Part shown: in pieces, positions 9,003 through 16,608 of the stretch
How the letters are laid out: each line of letters starts with the position of its first letter
Position numbering within the stretch: the first letter of the stretch is position 1
Source: Verrucomicrobiales bacterium
GTDB lineage: Bacteria; Verrucomicrobiota; Verrucomicrobiia; Verrucomicrobiales; DEV007
Assembly: GCA_023253615.1 (NCBI GenBank)
Contig: JALRFZ010000712.1
Location: forward strand, 1 to 26,913
Length of the DNA stretch: 26,913 nucleotides
Direction: 5' to 3'
Position numbers and translations under genes: made by a program
Notes under the pieces: generated by a model
The model's database searches: none
Told to the model about the DNA's origin: nothing
The model's input: only the letters and a program-made list of their open reading frames with translations

Positions 9003-12000
9003 TCAGGGGGCGGGAGCAATCCCGAGTTCACGCATGACCCGCTGCTCTTCCTCGGGCAGGACGTTGAGCTGGGTCTTCATTTCGGTGATCTGACGGCGCA
9101 AGCGGGTGAGGGCTCCGGAGGGCGCGTCCTTCTCCTCGGTGAGATTCTGCCACTGGTAGAGATTCTTGAGGGTCAGCTTGTAGAGGGTGAGCTGGCTCTC
9201 CCGCTTCAGGGCGATGGCGATGGGATTGTCCACCGCCATCTTGTCGATCTCGGCAAGACTGTTCGGGATGTATTTCTCCCAGGCCTGCGTCACCCAATCG
9301 TAGTAGGCCGCATAGGTCGAGACGACGGCGAGGTAGGCCTTGTTCGCTCCGACATGATCGTCCATCTCGTCGAGCACGAGCCCGAGCTTGAAGGTGGCCT
9401 CGGCGCGCTTGGGACGATCTTTTCCAAAGAGGTTTTTGTCCTTGTTGATCGCGTCGAGGGCGTCGTAGGCATCCTTCCACTCCTTGTTCTTCATGTGGAG
9501 GTCGGCGAGATTGAGATAGGCCTGTGCCTTGAGGGGCTTGGCATCCTCCGCATCGGACGCGATGATGCGGCGGAAACGCTCGCGGGCGGCCTGCACCTTG
9601 GCGGCGTCGGCGGCGCGCATTTCGATTTTTCCGAGTTCCATTTCCGCCGGTGCCTTGAAGGCCTCGGCCTCGGGGTTGGTCCGGGCGAGCAACTCCTCGA
9701 AGTAGGGCACCCCGAGGAAGGGGTTGTCCGTGCCCGCGAAATAGAGACCGATCTGCTGGAGCGCGAATTCGGAGAGATCGCGCTTCTCGAAGAGACGCAG
9801 TTCCTCGAACACCGCCGCGATCTTCGACTCGATCGCCGCATACTCCGGCGACTCCTTGTCGATGCCCTTGCGGGATTCCTGCAGCACGATCACCTGCTGG
9901 ATCATCAGCCAGGTCTTCAGCGCCTGGTTGGCCGGATCGACTCCGGGGAAATTCCCGAGGGTGGCGATGGTTTTCTCGACGCCACGGATGCGCACCGATG
10001 CCTCGCTGTAGGAACCGATCGCCTGCCGGAGCAGGGTGAGATCCTGCTCCTCGGCGGGTTTGCTGCCCATCATGAGAATCATCTTCTCGACCTGGGTGAG
10101 ACCTTCTTCGCCGCGTCCGGCCCCCTCGAGATATTCGAGCGAGAAGACGGAGATCTGGGGTTCGAAGGTGGTGCCCGCGTAGTCGGGGAAGAAGGCGTCG
10201 TATTGGGCGATCCCCTTCTCCACGGCTCCGTCCTGATAGTAGATGTCGGCCGATTTCCAGATGCCCTCGGCGACGACCTGCTTGTGGAAATCGTCGCGGT
10301 CCGGATCACTGGACCGCGCGGCCTTGCCCGACTCGATCGCGGCGAGATAGGCGTCGAGACCGGCCTGCCGCATCGCCGCGGCCTCGTCCTTCTGCTCCTT
10401 GCTGAGATTGCCGGACTGGATGATGAGGGCGTCGCCCTTCAGATTCTGCGACCGCCCCACCTGGATGGAGGCGGGGCGCAGGGCGACGAGCTTGTCGACA
10501 TTCGCGATTGCGGCGGGATAATCGGCGAGGTTGTAGCGCGCCACGGAGAGGTCGGCGTAGGCGGCGTCGAGGAAACGCTCGGACCCGGGGTAGGCTTTGA
10601 GGAAATCCTCGTATTGCTCGGCGGCCTCGCGCATCTTGTTCAAGACGAGGGAATTGCTCGCCCGGTGGAACATCACGATCTCGCGGTTGGGACCATCCGG
10701 GTAGGCCTTCACGTATTCGCTGAAGGGACCTTCCGCCTCCTGGTGTTTCTGGGTGGAGTAAAGTGCGAGGGGGTAGAGGGAATCGGCCAACTCCCGCTCG
10801 GCGGCACCCGCCTCGTGGCGCTCTCGGACCCGCTCCGCGATGGTGATGACCTGGTCGTAGGCACGCGAGGTGAACAGCGACTGCAACATGAAGGTCGAGA
10901 CGTTGTTGCGCAGGGAATGATCGTCCGGCATCTCGCTCATGAATTTTTCGCCGAAATATTGGGCGGCGGGATAATCGGTGAGGAGGGCGGAGAGGCGCGC
11001 GGCCTCGTGGAGGATCTCGGCCCGCACCGCCTCCGGCACCTCCTTGTATTGCTCGGAAAGATGCCAGTAGATGGCACGCGGCGCATGGAGGTTGCCCATC
11101 CGCTCGTAGCAGTTCGCGACCAGACGGAGCGTCTCGGCATCGGGATGGATGGGCGCCTTTTCGCGCTCGGTGAGCTGGTCGAGGATGGCCTGGAACTGCG
11201 ACGGAACCCCGCCGCCGATGGGCTGGCGGGCGACAGAGAGGTTCACATCGTTGCGGATGTCCTCGATCGTGGGGAGGTAGGAGAAATAACGCAGGGCGAG
11301 GGAGTAGAGGCCGGCCTTGGTCGATTCGAAGCCGAGCTTGCGGAGACGATCGACAAATCCGAAGCGGTACTGGTCGAGAGGCTCGATGTGGATGAGCTTC
11401 TCATTTTGATCGAGGAAGAGGTGGGCGCGGTCGGAGATCTTTTCGATCGCCGCTTCGTCGGCCCCGGCCGACGCCGCCTGCTCCACCCAGGCAAGGCCCA
11501 GCTCAAGCACACCCTGGACGAGGAACTGCGGACTGACCTTCCAGGCCTCGCGGTTGTCGAAGAGCTCCTGGATGGACTTGATGCCCTCCTCGACCCGGCC
11601 CAGCTTCATCAGCGATCCCCCGTAGCGGAGTTTGAAGCTGTTGCGCACCTGGGCGAGCTCATCCTGCGGAGGATTCGAGGCGAGGTATTCGTCGTAGAGG
11701 CGGATGGCCTCGCCGTGATTGCCGAGCTGTGCCTCGCAGAAGCCGAGCTGGAATTTCGCGATACCGGCCCGGGGATTCGTCGATTTGATCGGCGACTCCA
11801 CCCGTTTCGCGGTCTCTTCGGCGTTGATGCAATCGGTGAACGCTTTTTTCGCGTCCTCCCAGCGCTGCTGTGGCAGCAGGGTCATGCCGTAGTCGAAAAT
11901 GAGACCACCGGCCTGGGCGCCATAGTCCTCGAAGAGCGTTTCGAGACCACCCGAGAGATCGAACATGCGCTCGAAGGTCTTGGAGGCCTCCTCCGGCTGG

Positions 12001-12149
12001 CCGGACATGTTCAACTCGACGGCCTTTTGATAAAGGGTCTCGACGCTCACGTCTTCTTCGTCCTGCGCGAACGCGAGGGACGGGACGATGCCGAGAACGA
12101 GCACGGCACAAGAGATCCGGAAGAGGGAAAAGGGACTGGGGATCTTCAT
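9003..12149 (-). CDS. Large exported TPR repeat protein (about 1,048 aa)
   Basis: The ATG at 12149 gives a 1,048-residue protein with a classic signal peptide (FSLFRISCAVLVLGIVPSLAFAQ, cleaved after about residue 29). The longer open frame to 12245 adds only low-quality sequence before the signal. Almost the whole mature protein is helical pairs of TPR type, e.g. AVELNMSGQPEEASKTFERMF, AGIAKFQLGFCEAQLGNHGEAIRLYDEYLA, AYADLSVARYNLADYPAAIANVDKLVALRP and AYLNLADLHMKNKEWKDAYDALDAIN. It is probably a periplasmic scaffold. It follows two ExbD genes and precedes a second TPR-like gene on the same strand, suggesting it works with the Exb proton channel. The leader CCAACCTTT lies 7 nt upstream of the ATG, with no Shine-Dalgarno. 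Confidence 0.85.
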   Translation of the reverse strand: MKIPSPFSLFRISCAVLVLGIVPSLAFAQDEEDVSVETLYQKAVELNMSGQPEEASKTFERMFDLSGGLETLFEDYGAQAGGLIFDYGMTLLPQQRWEDAKKAFTDCINAEETAKRVESPIKSTNPRAGIAKFQLGFCEAQLGNHGEAIRLYDEYLASNPPQDELAQVRNSFKLRYGGSLMKLGRVEEGIKSIQELFDNREAWKVSPQFLVQGVLELGLAWVEQAASAGADEAAIEKISDRAHLFLDQNEKLIHIEPLDQYRFGFVDRLRKLGFESTKAGLYSLALRYFSYLPTIEDIRNDVNLSVARQPIGGGVPSQFQAILDQLTEREKAPIHPDAETLRLVANCYERMGNLHAPRAIYWHLSEQYKEVPEAVRAEILHEAARLSALLTDYPAAQYFGEKFMSEMPDDHSLRNNVSTFMLQSLFTSRAYDQVITIAERVRERHEAGAAERELADSLYPLALYSTQKHQEAEGPFSEYVKAYPDGPNREIVMFHRASNSLVLNKMREAAEQYEDFLKAYPGSERFLDAAYADLSVARYNLADYPAAIANVDKLVALRPASIQVGRSQNLKGDALIIQSGNLSKEQKDEAAAMRQAGLDAYLAAIESGKAARSSDPDRDDFHKQVVAEGIWKSADIYYQDGAVEKGIAQYDAFFPDYAGTTFEPQISVFSLEYLEGAGRGEEGLTQVEKMILMMGSKPAEEQDLTLLRQAIGSYSEASVRIRGVEKTIATLGNFPGVDPANQALKTWLMIQQVIVLQESRKGIDKESPEYAAIESKIAAVFEELRLFEKRDLSEFALQQIGLYFAGTDNPFLGVPYFEELLARTNPEAEAFKAPAEMELGKIEMRAADAAKVQAARERFRRIIASDAEDAKPLKAQAYLNLADLHMKNKEWKDAYDALDAINKDKNLFGKDRPKRAEATFKLGLVLDEMDDHVGANKAYLAVVSTYAAYYDWVTQAWEKYIPNSLAEIDKMAVDNPIAIALKRESQLTLYKLTLKNLYQWQNLTEEKDAPSGALTRLRRQITEMKTQLNVLPEEEQRVMRELGIAPAP

Positions 12150-12355
12150 TGGGGAGAAAGGTTGGATGGGTGTTCGCCCCTGGCAAAGGCGGACACCCGG
12201 CGGCCCTTGGAGGGGACTCCGGTGGAGAGGGCCTCGGAAACACATTCCGGTCCGTGATGGATCCCGCCAGACATCACTCGGGCCTGAACGGGAACTCCTC
12301 TTTCCGCAGGGGGGCTTTTGATCATTTCCTCGGACAAGTGGCCGGTGGATGCCGG

Positions 12356-12808
12356 TTACTCCTCCGAGAAACCGGTGATGGTCACGTTCTGAATACCGAC
12401 AGCCGGATCGGCCAAGGCGTTCAACACATCGATGAAACGCTGCCCTTTCGCCGCGTCGTCGGCGGCGATGATGACCATGGGCTTCGAGTCGGTCAGCTTC
12501 GCGCTCTCGGCGTAGGTCTTGAGGCGGTCGAGGAGCATGGGCACCTCGCGGGTGGCCGGATCGGTGTCGAGGACCTCGTCGTTCAGGACGATGTGGCCGG
12601 CGCTGTTGACCTCGACGGTCATCTGATCGATCTCCACGTCGGCCGAGCTGCTCGACTGGCTCGTCGGCATCGTCATGCCGAGGTCGGCTTCCTTGGGATC
12701 GAGCGTCGAAGTGACGAGGAAGTAAATGAGGAGGAGGAAGCTGACGTCGATGAGCGACGACATGTCCAGCTCCGGGTCTTTTTCGAGCGGCGGTTTTCTG
12801 CGTGCCAT
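12356..12808 (-). CDS. ExbD/TolR family biopolymer transport protein (second copy)
   Basis: This 150-residue protein has the ExbD/TolR layout. A short cytoplasmic N-terminus (MARRKPPLEKDPELDMSSLI) leads to one transmembrane helix, DVSFLLLIYFLVTS, and then a periplasmic domain. The helix carries the conserved aspartate (D21) that in ExbD/TolR/MotB-type stators takes part in proton movement. It starts 28 bp after the stop of the first ExbD, on the same strand. Its product should partner with the ExbB encoded upstream. A stop at 12356 is followed by 206 bp before the large TPR gene, with no clear terminator, so read-through is likely. The leader has CCAACCTTT 9 nt before the ATG. Confidence 0.92.
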   Translation of the reverse strand: MARRKPPLEKDPELDMSSLIDVSFLLLIYFLVTSTLDPKEADLGMTMPTSQSSSSADVEIDQMTVEVNSAGHIVLNDEVLDTDPATREVPMLLDRLKTYAESAKLTDSKPMVIIAADDAAKGQRFIDVLNALADPAVGIQNVTITGFSEE

Positions 12809-12836
12809 GTTCGGAACAAAGGTTGGGGACCGTGGA

Positions 12837-13289
12837 TCACTTCTCGATCACGTAACTGCCGAAGATCACTTCGCTGACTCCGGCCTCGCCGGCGGCCTGC
12901 ACGACCTTCTTGATGATGCGGGTATCGACCTCCTCGTCCGCGCGGAGATTCAGGCGGGTGGGAATGCCGGCCTCCTCGTTGCGGAGACGGGCCTGGTCCA
13001 CGTAATCGGTGATCGCCTCGGAGGTGGGGAGCTCGATCTCGTCCTGCGCCCAAATCGACCCGTCGGCGAGCACGTTGACGACGACACGACCCGTCGCGTC
13101 CTTGGCGACCTGGGCGTTTTTCGCGGTCGGCGGATTCACCCGCTTGTCGATCTGCACGATGATCAGGTGCGAACTCACCATGAAGAAGATGAGCAGCAGG
13201 AAGACAAGGTCGATCATCGACGACATGTCCATCGTGCACTGCTCGTCGTCGATCTTCTCGAGGACTTCTTTCAGCTTTTCAGAAGGCAT
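12837..13289 (-). CDS. ExbD/TolR family biopolymer transport protein (first copy)
   Basis: This 150-residue ExbD/TolR protein has a cytoplasmic N-terminus, then DMSSMIDLVFLLLIFFMVSS as the single transmembrane helix with the conserved aspartate D27, and a periplasmic domain ending VSEVIFGSYVIEK. It is the same length as the neighbouring second ExbD but clearly divergent from it, so the two may form a heteromeric stator or serve different partners. It lies 51 bp downstream of exbB and 28 bp upstream of the second exbD. No TonB gene is in the window, so the usual TonB-ExbB-ExbD assignment cannot be made from context. Confidence 0.92.
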   Translation of the reverse strand: MPSEKLKEVLEKIDDEQCTMDMSSMIDLVFLLLIFFMVSSHLIIVQIDKRVNPPTAKNAQVAKDATGRVVVNVLADGSIWAQDEIELPTSEAITDYVDQARLRNEEAGIPTRLNLRADEEVDTRIIKKVVQAAGEAGVSEVIFGSYVIEK

Positions 13290-13340
13290 GGCGAAGGACC
13301 GGGGAGGGTTTCAGGAAGATTGGTCGCGCGGGGCACCGGA

Positions 13341-14165
13341 TCAGGACTCGGAAATGCCCTCCGGCACCTTGGCAAGGGCCTGGTCGACATTGACGGTCGC
13401 GATGGCGTTTTCAAGACCACGGATGGCCACTTCCTGAGACTCGTTCACGAGGGAGTTGAATCGGTTCTTGTAGGCGTAGAAAAGGAAGATCGACGGAATC
13501 GCGACGACCAGGCCGCCCGCCGTCGTCATCAAGGCGAGCGAGATGTTTTTCGCGAGAGCGCCGGGGTCGGACCCGCCGCTGAGACCCATCGTATCGAAGG
13601 CGAGCACCATGCCGGCCACCGTTCCGAACAGACCGAGCATCGGAGCGCCTTGGGCGATGACGGAGAAATAGCCGATCCAGGACATGTAGCGGGAATTCTC
13701 CCGCACCGAGAAATCGGCGATGGCGTCCTCCACCTGGCGACGGCCGAGCGACTCGGGATCGGTGGCGTCCACCAGAGGGTACGAGGAGGCGATCATGCGA
13801 CCAAGGTAGGACGGGCTCTGCGCGGCCACGTCGATCGAGCTGCGCACCCGCACATCGGACATGTAGGCGAGCACCTCGTCCTTGAGCGACTGCGGGATGA
13901 ACTTCTTGCGACCCAACTGCAGGGTGATGAAAACGGCGAGGGTGATCATCCAGATCGAGAGAATGCCGATCGGGACCATGAAGATGCCGCCATCGATGAT
14001 CTTGTCCATCAGCGTGGACGTCTCGGCGGGGGCATCGCCCGCACCGGCGGCGGCAGGTGCCGCATCCTGGGCCTGCACGGCGACAGCAAAGAGAAATACG
14101 GCGGCGTGGTAGCCGGAAACAAGCAGGCGACGCTGGATTGTCGAAAAGGACATTTTAAGGGACAT
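13341..14165 (-). CDS. MotA/TolQ/ExbB family proton channel
   Basis: The ATG at 14165 gives 274 residues; 14153 is an equally possible start, and the open frame continues to 14465 without looking coding. A signal-peptide-like segment (about residues 12-33) and an Ala/Pro-rich stretch precede the channel core. The core has helix 1 at about 60-85 (GGIFMVPIGILSIWMITLAVF), helix 2 at about 163-190 with family motif GLFGTVAGMVLAF, and helix 3 at about 207-232 with ISLALMTTAGGLVVAIPS. These two motifs define the ExbB/TolQ/MotA family. In the inner membrane it would conduct protons with the two ExbD proteins that follow. The extra N-terminal signal and linker are seen in many Verrucomicrobia/Planctomycetes homologues. 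It is the first gene of the operon. Confidence 0.9.
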   Translation of the reverse strand: MSLKMSFSTIQRRLLVSGYHAAVFLFAVAVQAQDAAPAAAGAGDAPAETSTLMDKIIDGGIFMVPIGILSIWMITLAVFITLQLGRKKFIPQSLKDEVLAYMSDVRVRSSIDVAAQSPSYLGRMIASSYPLVDATDPESLGRRQVEDAIADFSVRENSRYMSWIGYFSVIAQGAPMLGLFGTVAGMVLAFDTMGLSGGSDPGALAKNISLALMTTAGGLVVAIPSIFLFYAYKNRFNSLVNESQEVAIRGLENAIATVNVDQALAKVPEGISES

Positions 14166-14505
14166 CACGGGTTGGGTTGATCTTTGGTAGATTGGCAGGG
14201 ACCGCTTTTGATGCATTTTCAGAAAAGAGTAAAGAAAAAAGTTGGCCAATCGGATTTTTCGGGAGATGCGAAAATCCACCTGCGTATCCCGGCGCGAGGT
14301 TACCCGGGGCGGGAAACGAGGCAAAACGGGGAGCGCCTGTTTGTCGAGCGATGCCAGGGAGGGAAGCGCTCCGTTCCCATGCGCCGAAGGCACGCCAAGC
14401 CACAGGACACGCGTCTGAACGAACGCAGCTTGCGTGAAGGAACGCGGAGCAGTCTTCCCTAACAACAGCTTCGACCAAGCGCCGGAGCCCCGTCGGGAGC
14501 CGGGC
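14166..14505. other. 340-bp intergenic region upstream of exbB
   Basis: This is the likely control region of the exbB operon (minus strand), and also lies downstream of the first barrel gene. Next to exbB it is unusually AT-rich (about 14205-14260, with TTGGCCAA at 14244). I cannot pick a confident -35/-10 pair. Further out are two inverted repeats: GGAGCGC (14330-14336) with GCGCTCC (14366-14372), and ACGCA-GCT-TGCGT (14423-14435). A GC-rich repeat at about 14482-14505 could form a hairpin after the barrel gene stop but lacks a T-run. The short ORFs crossing here show no family features and are not called. Confidence 0.5.
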
Positions 14506-15372
14506 TCAGAACGAAACGGAAAGGTTCACCCCTCCGTGAAGGATGTCGGACTGGGCCTGACGATTCGCCCAGTCCGGGGCACCGTCCATCAGCCACGAAT
14601 CCGGTGCGCCGGAATACGCGATGTAGGGGGTGAGAGCGGTACGGCAGTTGAGTTCCACAGGTAAGGAAGCCCGGAGGTAGTAGTGGTTCCATCCGCTGGA
14701 GCGGCCCCCGCTGCTCGTCGTCGGTGCAAGCCCCCAATAATTGTCGGCATGGGCGACACCACCGGCGAGGACGATGCCCTGCCCCATCAGCTCAAGACGA
14801 CGCTCGAGACCGAGATCCCAATACCAGGCGCCGGACTCCTGGTTGCCCAACGTGGGGAGGGTGGCGTTCCAGGCATTGGGGAGACCGAAGTTGTAGGCAA
14901 GATCGAATTTCACCACGGCAACGGCAAGGTCGCGGGAGAGATGCAGACCGAGTTCGCCATGACCGGACGGCCAGAACACCGCGTTGGGACCCTCGGGGTA
15001 GGCGTGATAGGTGTAGCTCACCGCCGAATGGATTCCGGCCACGGCGGGGAGATCCGCCCGGACCGAGAGCGTGAGATCGTCGTTCGCCACGTTGGGGAAC
15101 GTATTCTCGCTGATCACGTTCGCATAACCGATCCCGAGATGGATCTTGGTCGCAAGACCCTCGAAGGTGTATCCGACCTGACCGGCAACGGTGTCTCCAC
15201 CAAAGAGGTATCCCTTGTAGAGATAGTCGGAAGCGTAGGAGATCTCGACGCGGCCACCGAGATCCACGCATTCCTCGATCGGATCCTTGTCGAGGGAAGC
15301 CTTGCCCCAATCACCGGCATGAACGGAAGCGGTGGAGAGAATCAGCGTGGCGGCAAAAAAGCGGGGTCTCAT
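14506..15372 (-). CDS. Outer-membrane beta-barrel-like protein, tandem paralogue 1
   Basis: From ATG 15372 the product is 288 residues with a signal peptide (MRPRFFAATLILSTASVHA) and a mature start GDWGKA. It shows alternating hydrophobic/polar strands, many aromatic residues and a C-terminal Phe (LSVSF), all typical of outer-membrane barrels. It is about two-thirds identical by eye to the protein encoded just upstream (15614-16477). Strongly shared stretches are IEECVDLGG, DLGLER, SSGWNHYYL, ELNCRT and GAPDSWL. Two cysteines, in EECVDLGG and ELNCRT, are kept in both copies. The pattern loosely recalls TorF-like putative porins, but this is not secure. A longer start at 15477 adds sequence without a signal peptide. 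Confidence 0.8.
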   Translation of the reverse strand: MRPRFFAATLILSTASVHAGDWGKASLDKDPIEECVDLGGRVEISYASDYLYKGYLFGGDTVAGQVGYTFEGLATKIHLGIGYANVISENTFPNVANDDLTLSVRADLPAVAGIHSAVSYTYHAYPEGPNAVFWPSGHGELGLHLSRDLAVAVVKFDLAYNFGLPNAWNATLPTLGNQESGAWYWDLGLERRLELMGQGIVLAGGVAHADNYWGLAPTTSSGGRSSGWNHYYLRASLPVELNCRTALTPYIAYSGAPDSWLMDGAPDWANRQAQSDILHGGVNLSVSF

Positions 15373-15508
15373 GGAAAAGTCGGTGGTCTGGATCCCTCCG
15401 TCCACCCCCGTCGCCCGGCAACTGCCTCTGGAAGTAAACAAATGAGGGAATCTAACTCTTTCTACACGAAGCCCCATTACGGCGCAATGAGATTTTTCCT
15501 ACTTTCCC

Positions 15509-15523
15509 AATGATAATTACCAT
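15509..15523. promoter_or_regulatory. Possible Fur-like box upstream of barrel paralogue 1
   Basis: AATGATAATTACCAT lies in an AT-rich spacer about 137-151 bp upstream of the barrel gene start. Compared with the Fur consensus GATAATGATAATCATTATC it matches about 12 of 19 positions. Such matches can occur by chance in AT-rich DNA, and no Fur gene is in the window. Confidence 0.25.
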
Positions 15524-15546
15524 AAACTCAAGAATTTAGAAATGCA

Positions 15547-15578
15547 AAACCGCCTCTCCCTTTCGGAAAAGACGGTTT
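15547..15578 (-). terminator. Intrinsic terminator of barrel paralogue 2
   Basis: On the minus strand the sequence folds as a 14-bp stem, AAACCGTCTTTTCC pairing with GGGAGAGGCGGTTT (three G-T wobbles, no mismatches), capped by a GAAA tetraloop. It is followed by TTTTGCATTT. It sits 35 bp past the stop of the gene at 15614, so transcription of paralogue 2 probably ends here and paralogue 1 has its own promoter. Confidence 0.8.
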
Positions 15579-15613
15579 CAAAAACGGGCGTTGGAGGCAC
15601 CGGAAAACCCGGA

Positions 15614-16477
15614 TCAGAAGGAGACACTGAGAGTGACCCCGCCGTGCAGGACATCCGACTGACCGGCCAATCCGCGCCAGTTCGGCGCTCCATCGAGCAG
15701 CCAGGAATCGGGAGCCCCGACATAGCCGATGTAAGGCGTGAGGACGGTGCGGCAATTCAGCTCGATGGGCAGCGAGGCGGTCAGGTAATAGTGATTCCAG
15801 CCGCTGGAGCGACCACCGGTCTGGAAGTTCGGGGCGGTGCCCCAGTAATTGTCGGCATAGGCCACACCACCCGCGAGGACGAGATTCTGCCCGAGCACCT
15901 CGAAGGACCGCTCCAGACCGAGATCCCAGAACCAGGCACCGGAATCACCATTGGGTAGGGCCGGCAGGGTACCGTTCCAGGCATTCGGGAGGCCCGTGTT
16001 GTAGGCGAGGTCGAACTTCAGCACCGCCACCTGCAGATCCTTGGCGAGATGCAGACCGATCTCGCCATGGCTCGAAGGCCAAAGGGCGGTGTTGGGATCC
16101 TCGGGGTAGAAATGATAGGTGTAGCTGAGCGCGGACTCGATTCCGGCAAAGGTCGGCAGCGCCGCCGAGAGCGAGACGGCCACATCGTCATTGACGATAT
16201 TGTTGAGCGTATTGCCGGCCACCACGTTGACGTAATCCACCCCGAGGGTGAGCGGCAGAGCGAGGCCGTCGAAGGTGTAGCTGACCGACCCGCTCACGGC
16301 GTCGTGGCCGAACTGGTAACCCTTGTAGAAGTAATCGCTATGGTAACCCACTTCGATGATGCCGCCGAGATCGACGCATTCCTCGATCGGCGTTTTATCG
16401 ACCGGAGCCTTGCCCCAATCACCGGCGGTGAGAACCCCGGCAGCCAGGGCGATGGTGGTGTGAATGGCGTATTTCAT
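15614..16477 (-). CDS. Outer-membrane beta-barrel-like protein, tandem paralogue 2
   Basis: This 287-residue paralogue of the neighbouring barrel protein has a short signal peptide (MKYAIHTTIALAAGVLTA) and the same mature start GDWGKAP. It has the same two cysteines (EECVDLGG, ELNCRT) and ends LSVSF, with terminal Phe as expected for a barrel inserted in the outer membrane. Differences from paralogue 1 cluster in segments that would be loops, for example FGHDAVSGS versus FGGDTVAGQ and VAGNTLNNIVNDD versus ISENTFPNVANDD. The DNA differs as much as the protein, so the duplication is not recent. The gene is followed by a strong terminator. Its function is unknown; pore formation or envelope structure are possible. 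Confidence 0.8.
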   Translation of the reverse strand: MKYAIHTTIALAAGVLTAGDWGKAPVDKTPIEECVDLGGIIEVGYHSDYFYKGYQFGHDAVSGSVSYTFDGLALPLTLGVDYVNVVAGNTLNNIVNDDVAVSLSAALPTFAGIESALSYTYHFYPEDPNTALWPSSHGEIGLHLAKDLQVAVLKFDLAYNTGLPNAWNGTLPALPNGDSGAWFWDLGLERSFEVLGQNLVLAGGVAYADNYWGTAPNFQTGGRSSGWNHYYLTASLPIELNCRTVLTPYIGYVGAPDSWLLDGAPNWRGLAGQSDVLHGGVTLSVSF

Positions 16478-16608
16478 TTTTGTGGGAACGATTGCGGTTA
16501 GTTGAAGCTCAGAATGTGGCCCGGTTCAATCGGAAAGATCGCGATTTGAAGAGGATCGGGCGGAAAAAGGTGGCTTTTGGTCAATCCATGCGTGGTTCCT
16601 TCCCCGGA

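Noticed and set aside
9354..12257. 967-aa open frame on the + strand
   Set aside because: It is antisense to the large TPR gene. Its sequence is rich in Gly/Glu/Leu/Val as expected from the mirrored codon bias of a GC-rich gene, with no signal or domain.
12726..14180. 484-aa open frame on the + strand
   Set aside because: It is the mirror of exbD and exbB, whose family motifs on the minus strand are unmistakable.
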